A DNA stretch of 53,064 nucleotides from IMG/VR virus record IMGVR_UViG_3300025098_000064, positions 1 through 53,064 of that record; one strand, written 5' to 3'. The notes under the pieces were generated by a model. The model was not told where the DNA came from. It made no database searches and was given only the letters and a program-made list of their open reading frames with translations. Shown here piece by piece: positions 16,555 through 23,451 of the stretch; positions within the stretch are counted from its first letter, which is position 1, and each line of letters begins with the position of its first letter. Made by a program: the position numbers and the translations under genes. Source of the stretch: a virus.

Positions 16555-16584
16555 GTCTCTCATCAGCTCCACTACCGCAGACCA
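16555..16584 (+). promoter_or_regulatory. early leader motif, copy 4
   Basis: A long copy: GTCTCTCATCAG, then CTCCACTACCGCAG, then ACCA. It lies 20 bases before the ATG at 16605 and agrees with the long form ahead of the RNA polymerase. Confidence 0.6.
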
Positions 16585-16604
16585 CACCCACCACCAACAA
16601 ACTC

Positions 16605-16952
16605 ATGAGAAAAATTGAAGCACAAATGAACGCCGCTGTTCGCAGTCGTCGGGATTGGCATTCAGGCAACACCAGCGTTGACAACACAGATCATGGTGTC
16701 GTGATCAGGCTGCATGGTCATAAGATCTGCGTCCTTAATGATCACAACGAATCAGGCAGAACACAGCTCGCCATCACTGACGCAGGGTGGCAAACCACCA
16801 CCACAAAGTCACGCATCAATGCGCTTCTCGCTGAGTTTACAAAAGGAGCTCGTGTCTATCAATCAAAGTTTGAATGGTACTTGAGTGAATCAGCCGATAA
16901 GCCTGTTGTGTCAATGGAAAGTGGGGAAGCCTACCTAGTAGAAGGCTATTGA
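16605..16952 (+). CDS. conserved cyanophage early protein, unknown function
   Basis: The protein has 115 residues. The ATG at 16605 is preferred over the longer frame from 16488 because it follows leader-motif copy 4 and does not run through the 41-residue gene. The sequence includes GVVIRLHGHKICVLNDHNE and ITDAGWQTTTTKSRINALL, a pattern I recognise from other cyanophages as a hypothetical protein. The compact alpha/beta appearance and no membrane helix suggest a soluble early protein, perhaps acting on host processes. Confidence 0.65.
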   Translation: MRKIEAQMNAAVRSRRDWHSGNTSVDNTDHGVVIRLHGHKICVLNDHNESGRTQLAITDAGWQTTTTKSRINALLAEFTKGARVYQSKFEWYLSESADKPVVSMESGEAYLVEGY

Positions 16953-16959
16953 TCATCAC

Positions 16960-16973
16960 CTCCACTCACGCAG
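16960..16973 (+). promoter_or_regulatory. early leader motif, copy 5
   Basis: CTCCACTCACGCAG, preceded by ATCATCA, ends two bases before the ATG at 16976. Confidence 0.5.
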
Positions 16974-16975
16974 CC

Positions 16976-17194
16976 ATGAAAGTTTTTCCTATGACTATCT
17001 CTGACGCATCACCACGCCTGAAGTTTCTTATTAAACAACTAGAAGCAAAAGCGGGCGTTACTTCATATGATTTTATCCTTGAAAATCCTGACTTGTTTAA
17101 TCGATCAATGATCAAAGAAGCGGACATGCTCGATGATATGTGGACAAACGAGATACGCAATGCTTTCGATAATCGCGCTGCTGAATCATCCTAA
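16976..17194 (+). CDS. small hypothetical early protein
   Basis: The protein has 72 residues from ATG 16976, chosen because leader-motif copy 5 ends just before it. The sequence MKVFPMTISDASPRLKFLIK, then helices with acidic ends, is likely soluble. No domain is recognised. A strong terminator follows 55 bases after its stop, so it closes the first early transcription unit. Confidence 0.6.
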   Translation: MKVFPMTISDASPRLKFLIKQLEAKAGVTSYDFILENPDLFNRSMIKEADMLDDMWTNEIRNAFDNRAAESS

Positions 17195-17248
17195 CCCGTG
17201 CATTCTAGTAAGCATTAGTAACTCATCCCCACTAAATAATACATAGCG

Positions 17249-17275
17249 ACCCTGCGATTTTTCGCGGGGTTTTTA
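17249..17275 (+). terminator. intrinsic terminator closing the first early unit
   Basis: ACCCTGCGA (17249-17257) pairs with TCGCGGGGT (17262-17270), with one T-G wobble, followed by TTTTT. Confidence 0.85.
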
Positions 17276-17335
17276 TTTGAAAAGAATAGGCAGGGGTGAC
17301 CCGACACACATTCATCTCTCATCAAAAGAGCGCTA

Positions 17336-17349
17336 CCAGCCCCTGCAAA
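17336..17349 (+). repeat. repeat ACCAGCCCCTGC, copy 1
   Basis: ACCAGCCCCTGCAA, ten bases behind a TCTCTCATCA element (17316-17325). It recurs at 17636 and 18076. Confidence 0.6.
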
Positions 17350-17403
17350 AGCAAATAAGCCAGCCTTGTGTGTCTTGATACCTGGACAATCATTGACGGC
17401 CAC

Positions 17404-17431
17404 TTGCACGCCCACAGATGAGCGTTAATAT
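17404..17431 (+). promoter_or_regulatory. sigma70-type promoter for the second early unit
   Basis: The -35 is TTGCAC (17404-17409), the spacer is 16 bases and the -10 is TAATAT (17426-17431). It lies between the terminator at 17249 and the genes leading to the RNA polymerase, where a host-read promoter is expected. Confidence 0.6.
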
Positions 17432-17585
17432 GATCATATCGAGAGGCACCGGGACAGCAAACCCACCGCCAACGAAAGCCCGAAGAGCAGGGGGGCAATA
17501 GGGTTCCACCCGCAATTCTTTTCATTAGTTGTGCAAAGCTTCTCGATTTCTTTTTTTCATTTGTTTCTCCTACGTGAGCTTAAAC

Positions 17586-17810
17586 ATGAACAACGTTCCA
17601 GCAGTTCACTTTCTCCACGAAACAATTCATCAATCACCAGCCCCTGCAATTGGTTCACGGTGTAACAGACCACAAGCACTACGTGCCAATAAGGTATTTA
17701 GCGCTACAGTAATTTCAGGCGGTAAGAAGTACGGGAAGCAAGTAAGTCCCATTATTCATAATCCGCATATAAAACATGCTGGTGTTGGTATCATTTGGAA
17801 CCAGTTTTAG
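17586..17810 (+). CDS. small hypothetical early protein
   Basis: The protein has 74 residues from ATG 17586; the longer frame from 17529 adds a hydrophobic stretch inside the leader and is less likely. The sequence has ANKVFSATVISGGKKYGKQVSP and ends IIWNQF. No domain is recognised. The second copy of the ACCAGCCCCTGC repeat lies inside its coding region (17636-17647). It is the first gene behind the 17404 promoter. Confidence 0.55.
   Translation: MNNVPAVHFLHETIHQSPAPAIGSRCNRPQALRANKVFSATVISGGKKYGKQVSPIIHNPHIKHAGVGIIWNQF
17636..17649 (+). repeat. repeat ACCAGCCCCTGC, copy 2
   Basis: ACCAGCCCCTGCAA, exactly 300 bases behind copy 1 and preceded by TTCATCAATC. Confidence 0.6.
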
Positions 17811-17842
17811 GCATTATGACTTATAGTGATAAGCATTGTCAT

Positions 17843-17856
17843 CTCCACTAACACAG
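17843..17856 (+). promoter_or_regulatory. early leader motif, copy 6
   Basis: CTCCACTAACACAG with TTGTCAT before it; seven bases separate it from the ATG at 17864. Confidence 0.6.
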
Positions 17857-17863
17857 CTCAGTG

Positions 17864-18037
17864 ATGATCAGCTACCTGTGCAGATACAAAGACCACCAGG
17901 GGAAAGAGCACAGGGCTGTTTTCATTTGTAGGGATGCATTTCATGCACGACTTACTTTTGAGGAAATGGTCGGTTCGGATTCAGCTCACCTAATTGGCAT
18001 TCTTCCTGTCCGAGACAGTAAGGACATGTGGGAATAG
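17864..18037 (+). CDS. 57-residue hypothetical protein upstream of the RNA polymerase
   Basis: It begins MISYLCRYKDHQGKEHRAVF and continues FHARLTFEEMVGSD, ending RDSKDMWE. Strand-strand-helix appearance, soluble. It lies between leader-motif copies 6 and 7, and the RNA polymerase gene starts 56 bases further. No family is recognised; its coding nature is supported by the motif in front and the tight spacing. Confidence 0.55.
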   Translation: MISYLCRYKDHQGKEHRAVFICRDAFHARLTFEEMVGSDSAHLIGILPVRDSKDMWE

Positions 18038-18050
18038 GCCCACTTTTTAA

Positions 18051-18087
18051 TCTCTCATCAGTTCCACTAACACAGACCAGCCCCTGC
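18051..18087 (+). promoter_or_regulatory. early leader motif, copy 7 (full-length form) with the CCAGCCCCTGC element
   Basis: TCTCTCATCAG, then TTCCACTAACACAG, then ACCAGCCCCTGC (18076-18087), ending six bases before the RNA polymerase ATG. It combines both repeated elements and is the longest example. Confidence 0.65.
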
Positions 18088-18093
18088 TTTTAC

Positions 18094-20451
18094 ATGACTT
18101 CTGATTTCGATCTCATCTCCCGCCAGCTTCGGAGAGAAATTGAACAAGGCGACATTGCTCAATCAAGGCTAAAAACCAAGACCAGAGCAGCTGAAGACAA
18201 AAGCTATGCGTCTTCTACTGTTTACGGTCAACAAATGGTCAAGTCAGCTTTTTCGCTAATCGCGAAGCAACTGGCTATCAATTTAAAGACTCTTGGTCGT
18301 GGTCAAGGTGCCGTTGATGGTGCCACTGTTTTCAAGCACCTGAAGGATGCAGATCTTGAAGTAACCGGTGCCCTTACAGCCAAAGTGCTACTAGATGTGC
18401 TCGGTAAAAAAGATCACCAAGTACCTTCTCAACTACAGATCACGGTTCCAATTGGGTCAGCAATTGAGACTGAGCAGAAACTTTGTTGGTATCTAAGCCA
18501 AGACAAAGATCTTTTCAAGAGAACAGAGCAAAGCTTTCACGGCAGCACAGGCACCCGTCAAAAGGCCACTGTCTTTCGTTTGAAATTCAACGAGGCCGGA
18601 CTTGTTTGGAAACCTTGGGGTTCAACTGTTCAGCACAAGGTCGGTTCATGGGCACTACGAGCCCTGATCGAATCAACTGGATGGGTCTATACAGATTTGA
18701 TCTGGACCAGCCCCCGCAAATCCAAAACAGTAATCCGATTCACTCAAGAATTTCTGGGTTTAAGGGACTCAATTATGGAACGGGCTTTAAGCCTCTCCTA
18801 TTGTTTGTATCCCATGCTTTGCGCTCCAGCACTGTGGACAAATGAGCAACGTGGGGGGTACTTGACCGAAGAGATCAGGGGCACATCACCCATGATTCGC
18901 AAGGCAAGTTTTGATGGCCCACCTAAGCAGGGAAACGTGCCGATTGATTTTCTAAACAATATCAACGCACAAAAACTGCGCATCAATCATCAGGTTCTTG
19001 ATGTTGCCGAATGGTGCTATGAGAACCGTCGACAAGTGGACAAGTTCAGAATCTCTGATGCTTTACCACTGCTCGATCCGTTCCTTGGTGACCCAATAAC
19101 TGAGCCGCAACGCTTCAAAGATTGGAAGCGTGAACAGCGCAAGATCAACGACTTCAATGCTCAGCTCTTTCAGTACAACTGGAGAGTCACCGAGACATTG
19201 TTTGTTGCTCGGATGTACAAGAATGAACCTTCATTCAGAATCCCTTGGAGCTTTTGCTACAGGGGAAGAATCTATCCGCTATGTACAGGGCTCAATCCAC
19301 AAGGTACAGACTTTGACAAAAGCCTGTTTTACTTTGCAGATGAAGGTCCAGTTAATGAGTATTGGATAGCCTGGAGCGTAGCAACCTGCTTCGGGCACGA
19401 TAAATTGAGTCATGATGATCGTGTGAATTGGACTAGAGAAAACAAATCTCTCATCAGTCGAATCGCTGATGATCCAATTTCTAATATCTCAGAATGGGAA
19501 AAGGCAGACGAGCCCTGGTGTTTCCTCGCCTCGGTATTTGAATATGCTGCTTGTTGTATCAACTTCACCAAGACCACATCTGGACTTGGAATTGGATTAG
19601 ATGCAACCCTATCTGGGCTTCAACATCTCAGTTCACTTACCAAAGACAAGGTAGCTGGTGCCCAATGCAATCTGATTTCTAATGGTGAGAACAGGCCAAA
19701 CGATGGTTACAAAACCGTCGCTGAAGCCTCTTTGAAATACATTAAAGATCCAGAAATACATCCTTACATCACACGTTCTGTTACCAAAAGATGCGTGATG
19801 ACGAAGGTTTACGGGTGTTCCAGAGACTCAGCTCGTACCTACATCAGACAAGCACTTAAGAAATCTGGGTTTGATATTTCAATACCTGGACGTTTAGGTG
19901 AAATTGTTGATGCTATCTACAAGCACGCAATGCCTGAAGTCTTTGAAGGTCCAGTGAAGGTAATGGATTGGCTCCAAGAGTCTGCTACTACCTTGCTAAA
20001 AGAGCGAGGACAAGAAACTATTGAATGGGTCACACCTTCAGGGTTTCGTGTTGTTCAAGACATTCGTCACCCCAAAACCAAAAGAATCAAGACTCAGTTA
20101 ATGGGTCAGGTTCAAAAGTTTATGGTCGGTGACGGTTACGGCGGTGTTGATTACAAGGGTCATAAAGCTGCGATTGCACCTAATTTTGTGCATTCACTAG
20201 ATTCTGCTCTGATCCAGCTGACCTTTGCCTATTGGGATCGTCCTTTCTCCGTAATCCATGATTGCGTTTTAGTTCGCTCCTGTGACACAGCTGAGATGAT
20301 GTCCGACATCAGAATGCATCATGCTGAGATCTATAAAGGAGATCCTTTGTATGATTTTGCAGATCAACTAGGACTTGAACGTCCTGAGCATTTGATGAAG
20401 AACACCTTAAATATCGACGATGTTAACAATTCACCTTATTTTTTTTGCTGA
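18094..20451 (+). CDS. T7-like single-subunit DNA-directed RNA polymerase
   Basis: The protein has 785 residues from ATG 18094, shorter than T7 gp1 (883) but usual for cyanopodoviruses. Landmarks are the palm Asp in GLGLDATLSGLQHLSS (T7 Asp537), the finger helix VTKRCVMTKVYG (T7 Lys631 and Tyr639), FVHSLDSALIQL, and the second catalytic Asp in VIHDCVLV (T7 Asp812). It would transcribe middle and late phage genes. The start is chosen because the full leader motif lies directly upstream; the longer frame from 18028 would read through it. The stop overlaps the next ATG (TGATG). Confidence 0.97.
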   Translation: MTSDFDLISRQLRREIEQGDIAQSRLKTKTRAAEDKSYASSTVYGQQMVKSAFSLIAKQLAINLKTLGRGQGAVDGATVFKHLKDADLEVTGALTAKVLLDVLGKKDHQVPSQLQITVPIGSAIETEQKLCWYLSQDKDLFKRTEQSFHGSTGTRQKATVFRLKFNEAGLVWKPWGSTVQHKVGSWALRALIESTGWVYTDLIWTSPRKSKTVIRFTQEFLGLRDSIMERALSLSYCLYPMLCAPALWTNEQRGGYLTEEIRGTSPMIRKASFDGPPKQGNVPIDFLNNINAQKLRINHQVLDVAEWCYENRRQVDKFRISDALPLLDPFLGDPITEPQRFKDWKREQRKINDFNAQLFQYNWRVTETLFVARMYKNEPSFRIPWSFCYRGRIYPLCTGLNPQGTDFDKSLFYFADEGPVNEYWIAWSVATCFGHDKLSHDDRVNWTRENKSLISRIADDPISNISEWEKADEPWCFLASVFEYAACCINFTKTTSGLGIGLDATLSGLQHLSSLTKDKVAGAQCNLISNGENRPNDGYKTVAEASLKYIKDPEIHPYITRSVTKRCVMTKVYGCSRDSARTYIRQALKKSGFDISIPGRLGEIVDAIYKHAMPEVFEGPVKVMDWLQESATTLLKERGQETIEWVTPSGFRVVQDIRHPKTKRIKTQLMGQVQKFMVGDGYGGVDYKGHKAAIAPNFVHSLDSALIQLTFAYWDRPFSVIHDCVLVRSCDTAEMMSDIRMHHAEIYKGDPLYDFADQLGLERPEHLMKNTLNIDDVNNSPYFFC

Positions 20452-20600
20452 TGTCTGGTATCCCACCGAACACTAGAACTGATGACCGTATCATTTATTA
20501 CGTGATGCATGAGCAGTACCAAAGAGCTGAAATCCTTGTTGCCATTGCGGAACAGCTGGAAGAAGCCTTTTTTGCTGCACCTTTGCTGACTGCGGAATGA
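20451..20600 (+). CDS. 49-residue hypothetical protein behind the RNA polymerase
   Basis: Its ATG overlaps the polymerase stop by one base. It reads MSGIPPNTRTDDRIIYYVMH, then an amphipathic helix RAEILVAIAEQLEEAFFAAP. Short, acidic and probably helical. It may be a small regulator made together with the polymerase; no family is recognised. Confidence 0.5.
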   Translation: MSGIPPNTRTDDRIIYYVMHEQYQRAEILVAIAEQLEEAFFAAPLLTAE

Positions 20601-20679
20601 TGCTCCCTAAAGTGCGGGATATGCGTTTATGCATTTTTTGCCTTGTTTGAGATCAGTTGTGGTAGTGAAATCGAATTAA

Positions 20680-20697
20680 AATGGGCTTGGACCCATT
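20680..20697. promoter_or_regulatory. 18-bp inverted repeat just before the MarR-like gene, candidate operator
   Basis: AATGGG (20680-20685) and CCCATT (20692-20697) are separated by six bases, 12 bases before the ATG at 20709. The size and placement suit autoregulation by a dimeric winged-helix protein. Confidence 0.45.
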
Positions 20698-20708
20698 AGA
20701 GAGGTGTT

Positions 20709-21125
20709 ATGCCCTCCCCAAAGCCACAGCTCACGTCAGATGATTGTTTCCGCGCTTACCTGCTAATCGAGCTGCTTCGTTCCACTGGTGAACGTGAGTT
20801 TCCGCTGCAACTAGCCTCAACACTTTTTTATGTGATGTCCCACGACGGCTGTCGTATGGGTGATCTAGCCACGGCTACTGGTCTCTCATCGTCTTCAGTC
20901 ACACGGAACGTCCAATGGCTAGGAGAGCAGCACAGGCTTGAAGATCGGGAAGGGCTGAAGCTGATCCGGCGTGAGCAAGATCCAGAAGATTACAAAAGGT
21001 TTCGATTGTTTCTTACTCCAAAAGGGAAGCAATGGGTAAACCTGATCGGCAACATTAAATCCATGTCCTTCAAAGAGGTTGAAAGTCATGACCAAGACCA
21101 GTGGGAAAGTCAAGACTTGGGGTGA
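20709..21125 (+). CDS. MarR-like winged-helix transcriptional regulator
   Basis: The protein has 138 residues. After a helical dimerisation segment comes a winged helix: LASTLFYVMSHDGCRMGDLATATGLSSSSVTRNVQWLGEQHRL (recognition helix SSSSVTRNVQWL), then the beta wing DPEDYKRFRLFLTPKGKQWVNLI, as in MarR proteins. A GAGAGG ribosome site precedes the ATG. The gene overlaps the integrase, so the two are co-expressed, suggesting a lysogeny or integration switch. It could also control early phage promoters. A palindrome just upstream may be its operator. Confidence 0.75.
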   Translation: MPSPKPQLTSDDCFRAYLLIELLRSTGEREFPLQLASTLFYVMSHDGCRMGDLATATGLSSSSVTRNVQWLGEQHRLEDREGLKLIRREQDPEDYKRFRLFLTPKGKQWVNLIGNIKSMSFKEVESHDQDQWESQDLG

Positions 21126-21954
21126 GGCCCTTGACTTCACTTTTCAAAACCGTTGGAAACGCACCAGATCAGCAAAAACTGCGCTTATCAATGCCGGTCA
21201 TGTGACCGAATTTGGTGGCCGCTCATTTCCACTAAGGCGAATGAGTAGTCTTGCGTGGTGGATAGAGCTCAGGTCTGAACTTGAAGAGCAGGGCAAATCA
21301 AACGCCACTGTGAATCGGATCAGGTCAGCAGCTTCCACCGTCCTGAAGTACACCCACACCGCTGGGTTGCACGACGTGAAGTGCCCGAAGTTTGAAAGAG
21401 CTAAGGAGTCCGAATGTCGGCAGACCTACTTCACAAAGGACGACACCCAGAACATGGCTGCAATCGCCCGTGACCTATGGGGCGACCGTTGGGGCAACAA
21501 CCTGGCAGACATCATGCTGGTGGCCTTCTATGGCGGATTCAGGCAAGCAGAACTGCTTAACCTTCGTCCAGCGGATTACGACCAGGCGCTTGATCACTTA
21601 GTGATTGGCGGAAAACCCTGGAACATGACGAAATCCGGCAAGGTCCGCAAGATTGCCGTCAACCCCGCAATACAACCGATCATTCTCGACCGCTTGCAGA
21701 ACAATCGTCTTTTCGGAGAGGATTGGCGCAACAAAGATCAGCTCTATGGAGCGTTTAAAAAGGTACGAAATCGGGCTGGGTTTACTGAGGACTATGTATT
21801 TCACAGTCTTCGGCACGGATTCGGCACTGCGTTAGGTGCAGTGGCACACCCACGCATTGTTCAAGAGGCCCTCGGTCACACGACCATTGAGATGGCTCTC
21901 AAATACTGCAAAGCCAGTGACACGGCCACTAGATCTGCCCTTATGGCAATCTAA
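21088..21954 (+). CDS. int: tyrosine-recombinase integrase
   Basis: The protein has 288 residues. ATG 21088 has AGAGG nine bases upstream; an in-frame TTG at 21079 is less likely. The core-binding domain covers residues 10-100. The catalytic residues are all visible: R152 (GGFRQAELLNL), a lysine near 185, H239-x-x-R242 (HSLRHGFGT), H264 (LGHTTIEMA) and Y273 (LKYCK). It would recombine the adjacent tRNA-Leu fragment with the host tRNA-Leu gene. It overlaps the MarR-like gene by 38 bases. The int plus tRNA fragment arrangement is known from Prochlorococcus podovirus P-SSP7. Confidence 0.95.
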   Translation: MTKTSGKVKTWGEALDFTFQNRWKRTRSAKTALINAGHVTEFGGRSFPLRRMSSLAWWIELRSELEEQGKSNATVNRIRSAASTVLKYTHTAGLHDVKCPKFERAKESECRQTYFTKDDTQNMAAIARDLWGDRWGNNLADIMLVAFYGGFRQAELLNLRPADYDQALDHLVIGGKPWNMTKSGKVRKIAVNPAIQPIILDRLQNNRLFGEDWRNKDQLYGAFKKVRNRAGFTEDYVFHSLRHGFGTALGAVAHPRIVQEALGHTTIEMALKYCKASDTATRSALMAI

Positions 21955-22043
21955 AGCGACTAGCACACCCCTCAAACACCCTGTTTTTGGTCGGTGTACT
22001 ACTCAAACGACGGATCCTCAATTGCTGAGATCCCAGGCCCATC

Positions 22044-22077
22044 TGGCGGAATTGGTAGACGCGCTGGTTTTAGGTAC
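22044..22077 (+). other. attP: tRNA-Leu gene fragment
   Basis: This segment matches the D arm and anticodon arm of a cyanobacterial tRNA-Leu (start TGGCGGAATTGGTAGACGCG, anticodon TAG in the TTTTAGGT loop). The acceptor stem and 3' half are missing, so it is not a functional tRNA. It lies 89 bases behind the integrase, the place of the attachment site in P-SSP7-like phages. Phage genes on both sides show it is unrecombined. Confidence 0.8.
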
Positions 22078-22117
22078 TGCTGAAATCGTGTCCCACTTAC
22101 GCAACTGAAGAGCACCT

Positions 22118-22141
22118 GGGGGAGTCACATCCCCCTTTTTT
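22118..22141 (+). terminator. intrinsic terminator behind int-attP
   Basis: GGGGGA (22118-22123) pairs with TCCCCC (22130-22135) around GTCACA, followed by six T. Confidence 0.88.
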
Positions 22142-22146
22142 ATTGG

Positions 22147-22171
22147 TCTCTCATCAGTTCCACTTAGACAG
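22147..22171 (+). promoter_or_regulatory. early leader motif, copy 8
   Basis: TCTCTCATCAG then TTCCACTTAGACAG, directly behind the terminator and 20 bases before the ATG at 22192. This placement right after a terminator suggests a new transcript begins here. Confidence 0.6.
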
Positions 22172-22191
22172 ATAACTAACACGCATAACTA

Positions 22192-22347
22192 ATGAGCCTT
22201 TTTCATTACTCCGAGATGACATATGACGAGCTCACAAGTGCTGTGACCCTCGAAAAAGCTTGCCAATTAAGTCAAGCAGAGATCGATGAATTAACTGATG
22301 AGGAGTTCACTGAATTTCTTGCATGTTGTTCCATCTATGAAGACTAA
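22192..22347 (+). CDS. 51-residue acidic hypothetical protein
   Basis: It begins MSLFHYSEMTYDELTSAVTL and ends LACCSIYED; acidic and helical with paired Cys. It is the first gene of the replication block, directly behind leader-motif copy 8. No family is recognised. Confidence 0.55.
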   Translation: MSLFHYSEMTYDELTSAVTLEKACQLSQAEIDELTDEEFTEFLACCSIYED

Positions 22348-22391
22348 ATATCCAATCAACATATCTAACCAACTCACCCACAATTTCACCC

Positions 22392-22964
22392 ATGGCTAAC
22401 CGCTACCAGTTTAAAACCACCCTTACTGGCTTTATCAATGTCTTTGAGGATTCAGGTCAATTCAACAATCGAGGGTTCAAATACACCCTTCCCAAAGACA
22501 TCATTGCTGAGATGGAAGAAGAGCGAGAAGGTATTCTCGACTGGTGTAAAACCAAGGCTAAAGGTAAAGTTCTCGTCGATTTTGCCCCTTGGGAGCGTTC
22601 CGAAGAAGGACTTGTTTCGTACAGCTATAGCAATGAAAGCCGCAATCCTGAGCCTGTGTTTGTTGATTCCACGGGATCTCCTATTGAAAAGTCTGTATTA
22701 CGTGACCTAAGAAAAGGCACGGAAGTAAACATGATCGTGAGCCATAAACCATCGATGCCTCCTGGCAAGATCGGCTCAAAGCTAGTTGTTCATGGGATCC
22801 AAATCGTCAAGCTTGCCACCGGAAATGGCGCATTAGACAGTGGCTCACTCTCAGAGGATGAAGTGACAGCGATGTTTGGCAAAGTCGATGGCTTTACCCA
22901 AGACGAACCAGCTGTTCGTGAGCTGGTTGCTAGTGCTGCTTCAGAGGATAGCTACGACTTCTGA
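22392..22964 (+). CDS. single-stranded DNA-binding protein, T7 gp2.5-like
   Basis: The protein has 190 residues. The OB-fold region has RGFKYTLPKDI, KVLVDFAPWERSEEG and the later SKLVVHGIQIVKL, in the order expected for gp2.5-like proteins. The C terminus is acidic and ends in phenylalanine (SEDSYDF), the tail that contacts polymerase and helicase in T7. It is the first enzyme gene of the replication block and is coupled to the endonuclease by a TGATG overlap. Confidence 0.8.
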   Translation: MANRYQFKTTLTGFINVFEDSGQFNNRGFKYTLPKDIIAEMEEEREGILDWCKTKAKGKVLVDFAPWERSEEGLVSYSYSNESRNPEPVFVDSTGSPIEKSVLRDLRKGTEVNMIVSHKPSMPPGKIGSKLVVHGIQIVKLATGNGALDSGSLSEDEVTAMFGKVDGFTQDEPAVRELVASAASEDSYDF

Positions 22965-23314
22965 TGAATTACCGCTCCGGCCTAGAGGAGCGCTTTGCAA
23001 ACTTACTTGATAAAAAAGCTATTCCTTACCTTTACGAAGTAGATCGCATTAAGTACACCATTCAATCTAAATATACCCCTGACTTTTCATTAAAGAATGG
23101 GGTAATCATAGAGACGAAAGGGTTCTTCAAAGGTAGCGATCGAAGCAAGCATCTTGCAGTAAAGGCTCAGAATCCTGAGCTTGATATTAGATTTGTTTTT
23201 CAGCGCAATAATACATTATCTCGGAAAAGTTCCACAACATATGGAGATTGGTGCGATAAGCACGGTTTCCAGTGGTGCATCTTTCCCAATATTCCACCCA
23301 CTTGGTTTCTATGA
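22964..23314 (+). CDS. endonuclease I, Holliday-junction resolvase (T7 gp3-like)
   Basis: The protein has 116 residues; T7 gp3 has 149. Active-site residues match: Glu in SGLEERF (about 8-9), D40 in YTPDF, E50 and K52 in IIETKG, then KHLAVKAQNPELDIRFVF and YGDWCDKHGFQW, which correspond well to T7. It resolves branched DNA before packaging and degrades host DNA. The shorter N terminus lacks some of the T7 dimer-exchange part. Confidence 0.93.
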   Translation: MNYRSGLEERFANLLDKKAIPYLYEVDRIKYTIQSKYTPDFSLKNGVIIETKGFFKGSDRSKHLAVKAQNPELDIRFVFQRNNTLSRKSSTTYGDWCDKHGFQWCIFPNIPPTWFL

Positions 23315-23451
23315 ACGATGGACTAGTAATGCTCCGCCTTGATGCTTTCATCGCGGAGCTTGAGGTAGAAGGTTTTCCGATTGATTACATCATGGATGAA
23401 CTTTATGAGTATTTAGAAATCTACGATGAACTCCAACTACCCGCAAAATGA
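23311..23451 (+). CDS. 46-residue acidic hypothetical protein between endonuclease and primase
   Basis: It starts at an ATGA overlap, reads MNDGLVMLRLDAFIAELEVE, and ends acidic/aromatic (DELYEYLEIYDELQLPAK). Its last 26 bases overlap the primase-helicase start. Helical and acidic; no family is recognised. Confidence 0.55.
   Translation: MNDGLVMLRLDAFIAELEVEGFPIDYIMDELYEYLEIYDELQLPAK

Noticed and set aside
19446-19456. TCTCTCATCA inside RNA polymerase, also inside helicase, DNA polymerase, nrdB, holin and gp16-like genes
   Set aside because: These copies lack the TCCACTA half and simply encode Leu-Ser/Ile in frame. Only copies with both halves or next to starts were kept.
22044-22135. Complete tRNA gene
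   Set aside because: Only the D-arm and anticodon-arm part matches tRNA-Leu; no T arm or acceptor pairing follows.
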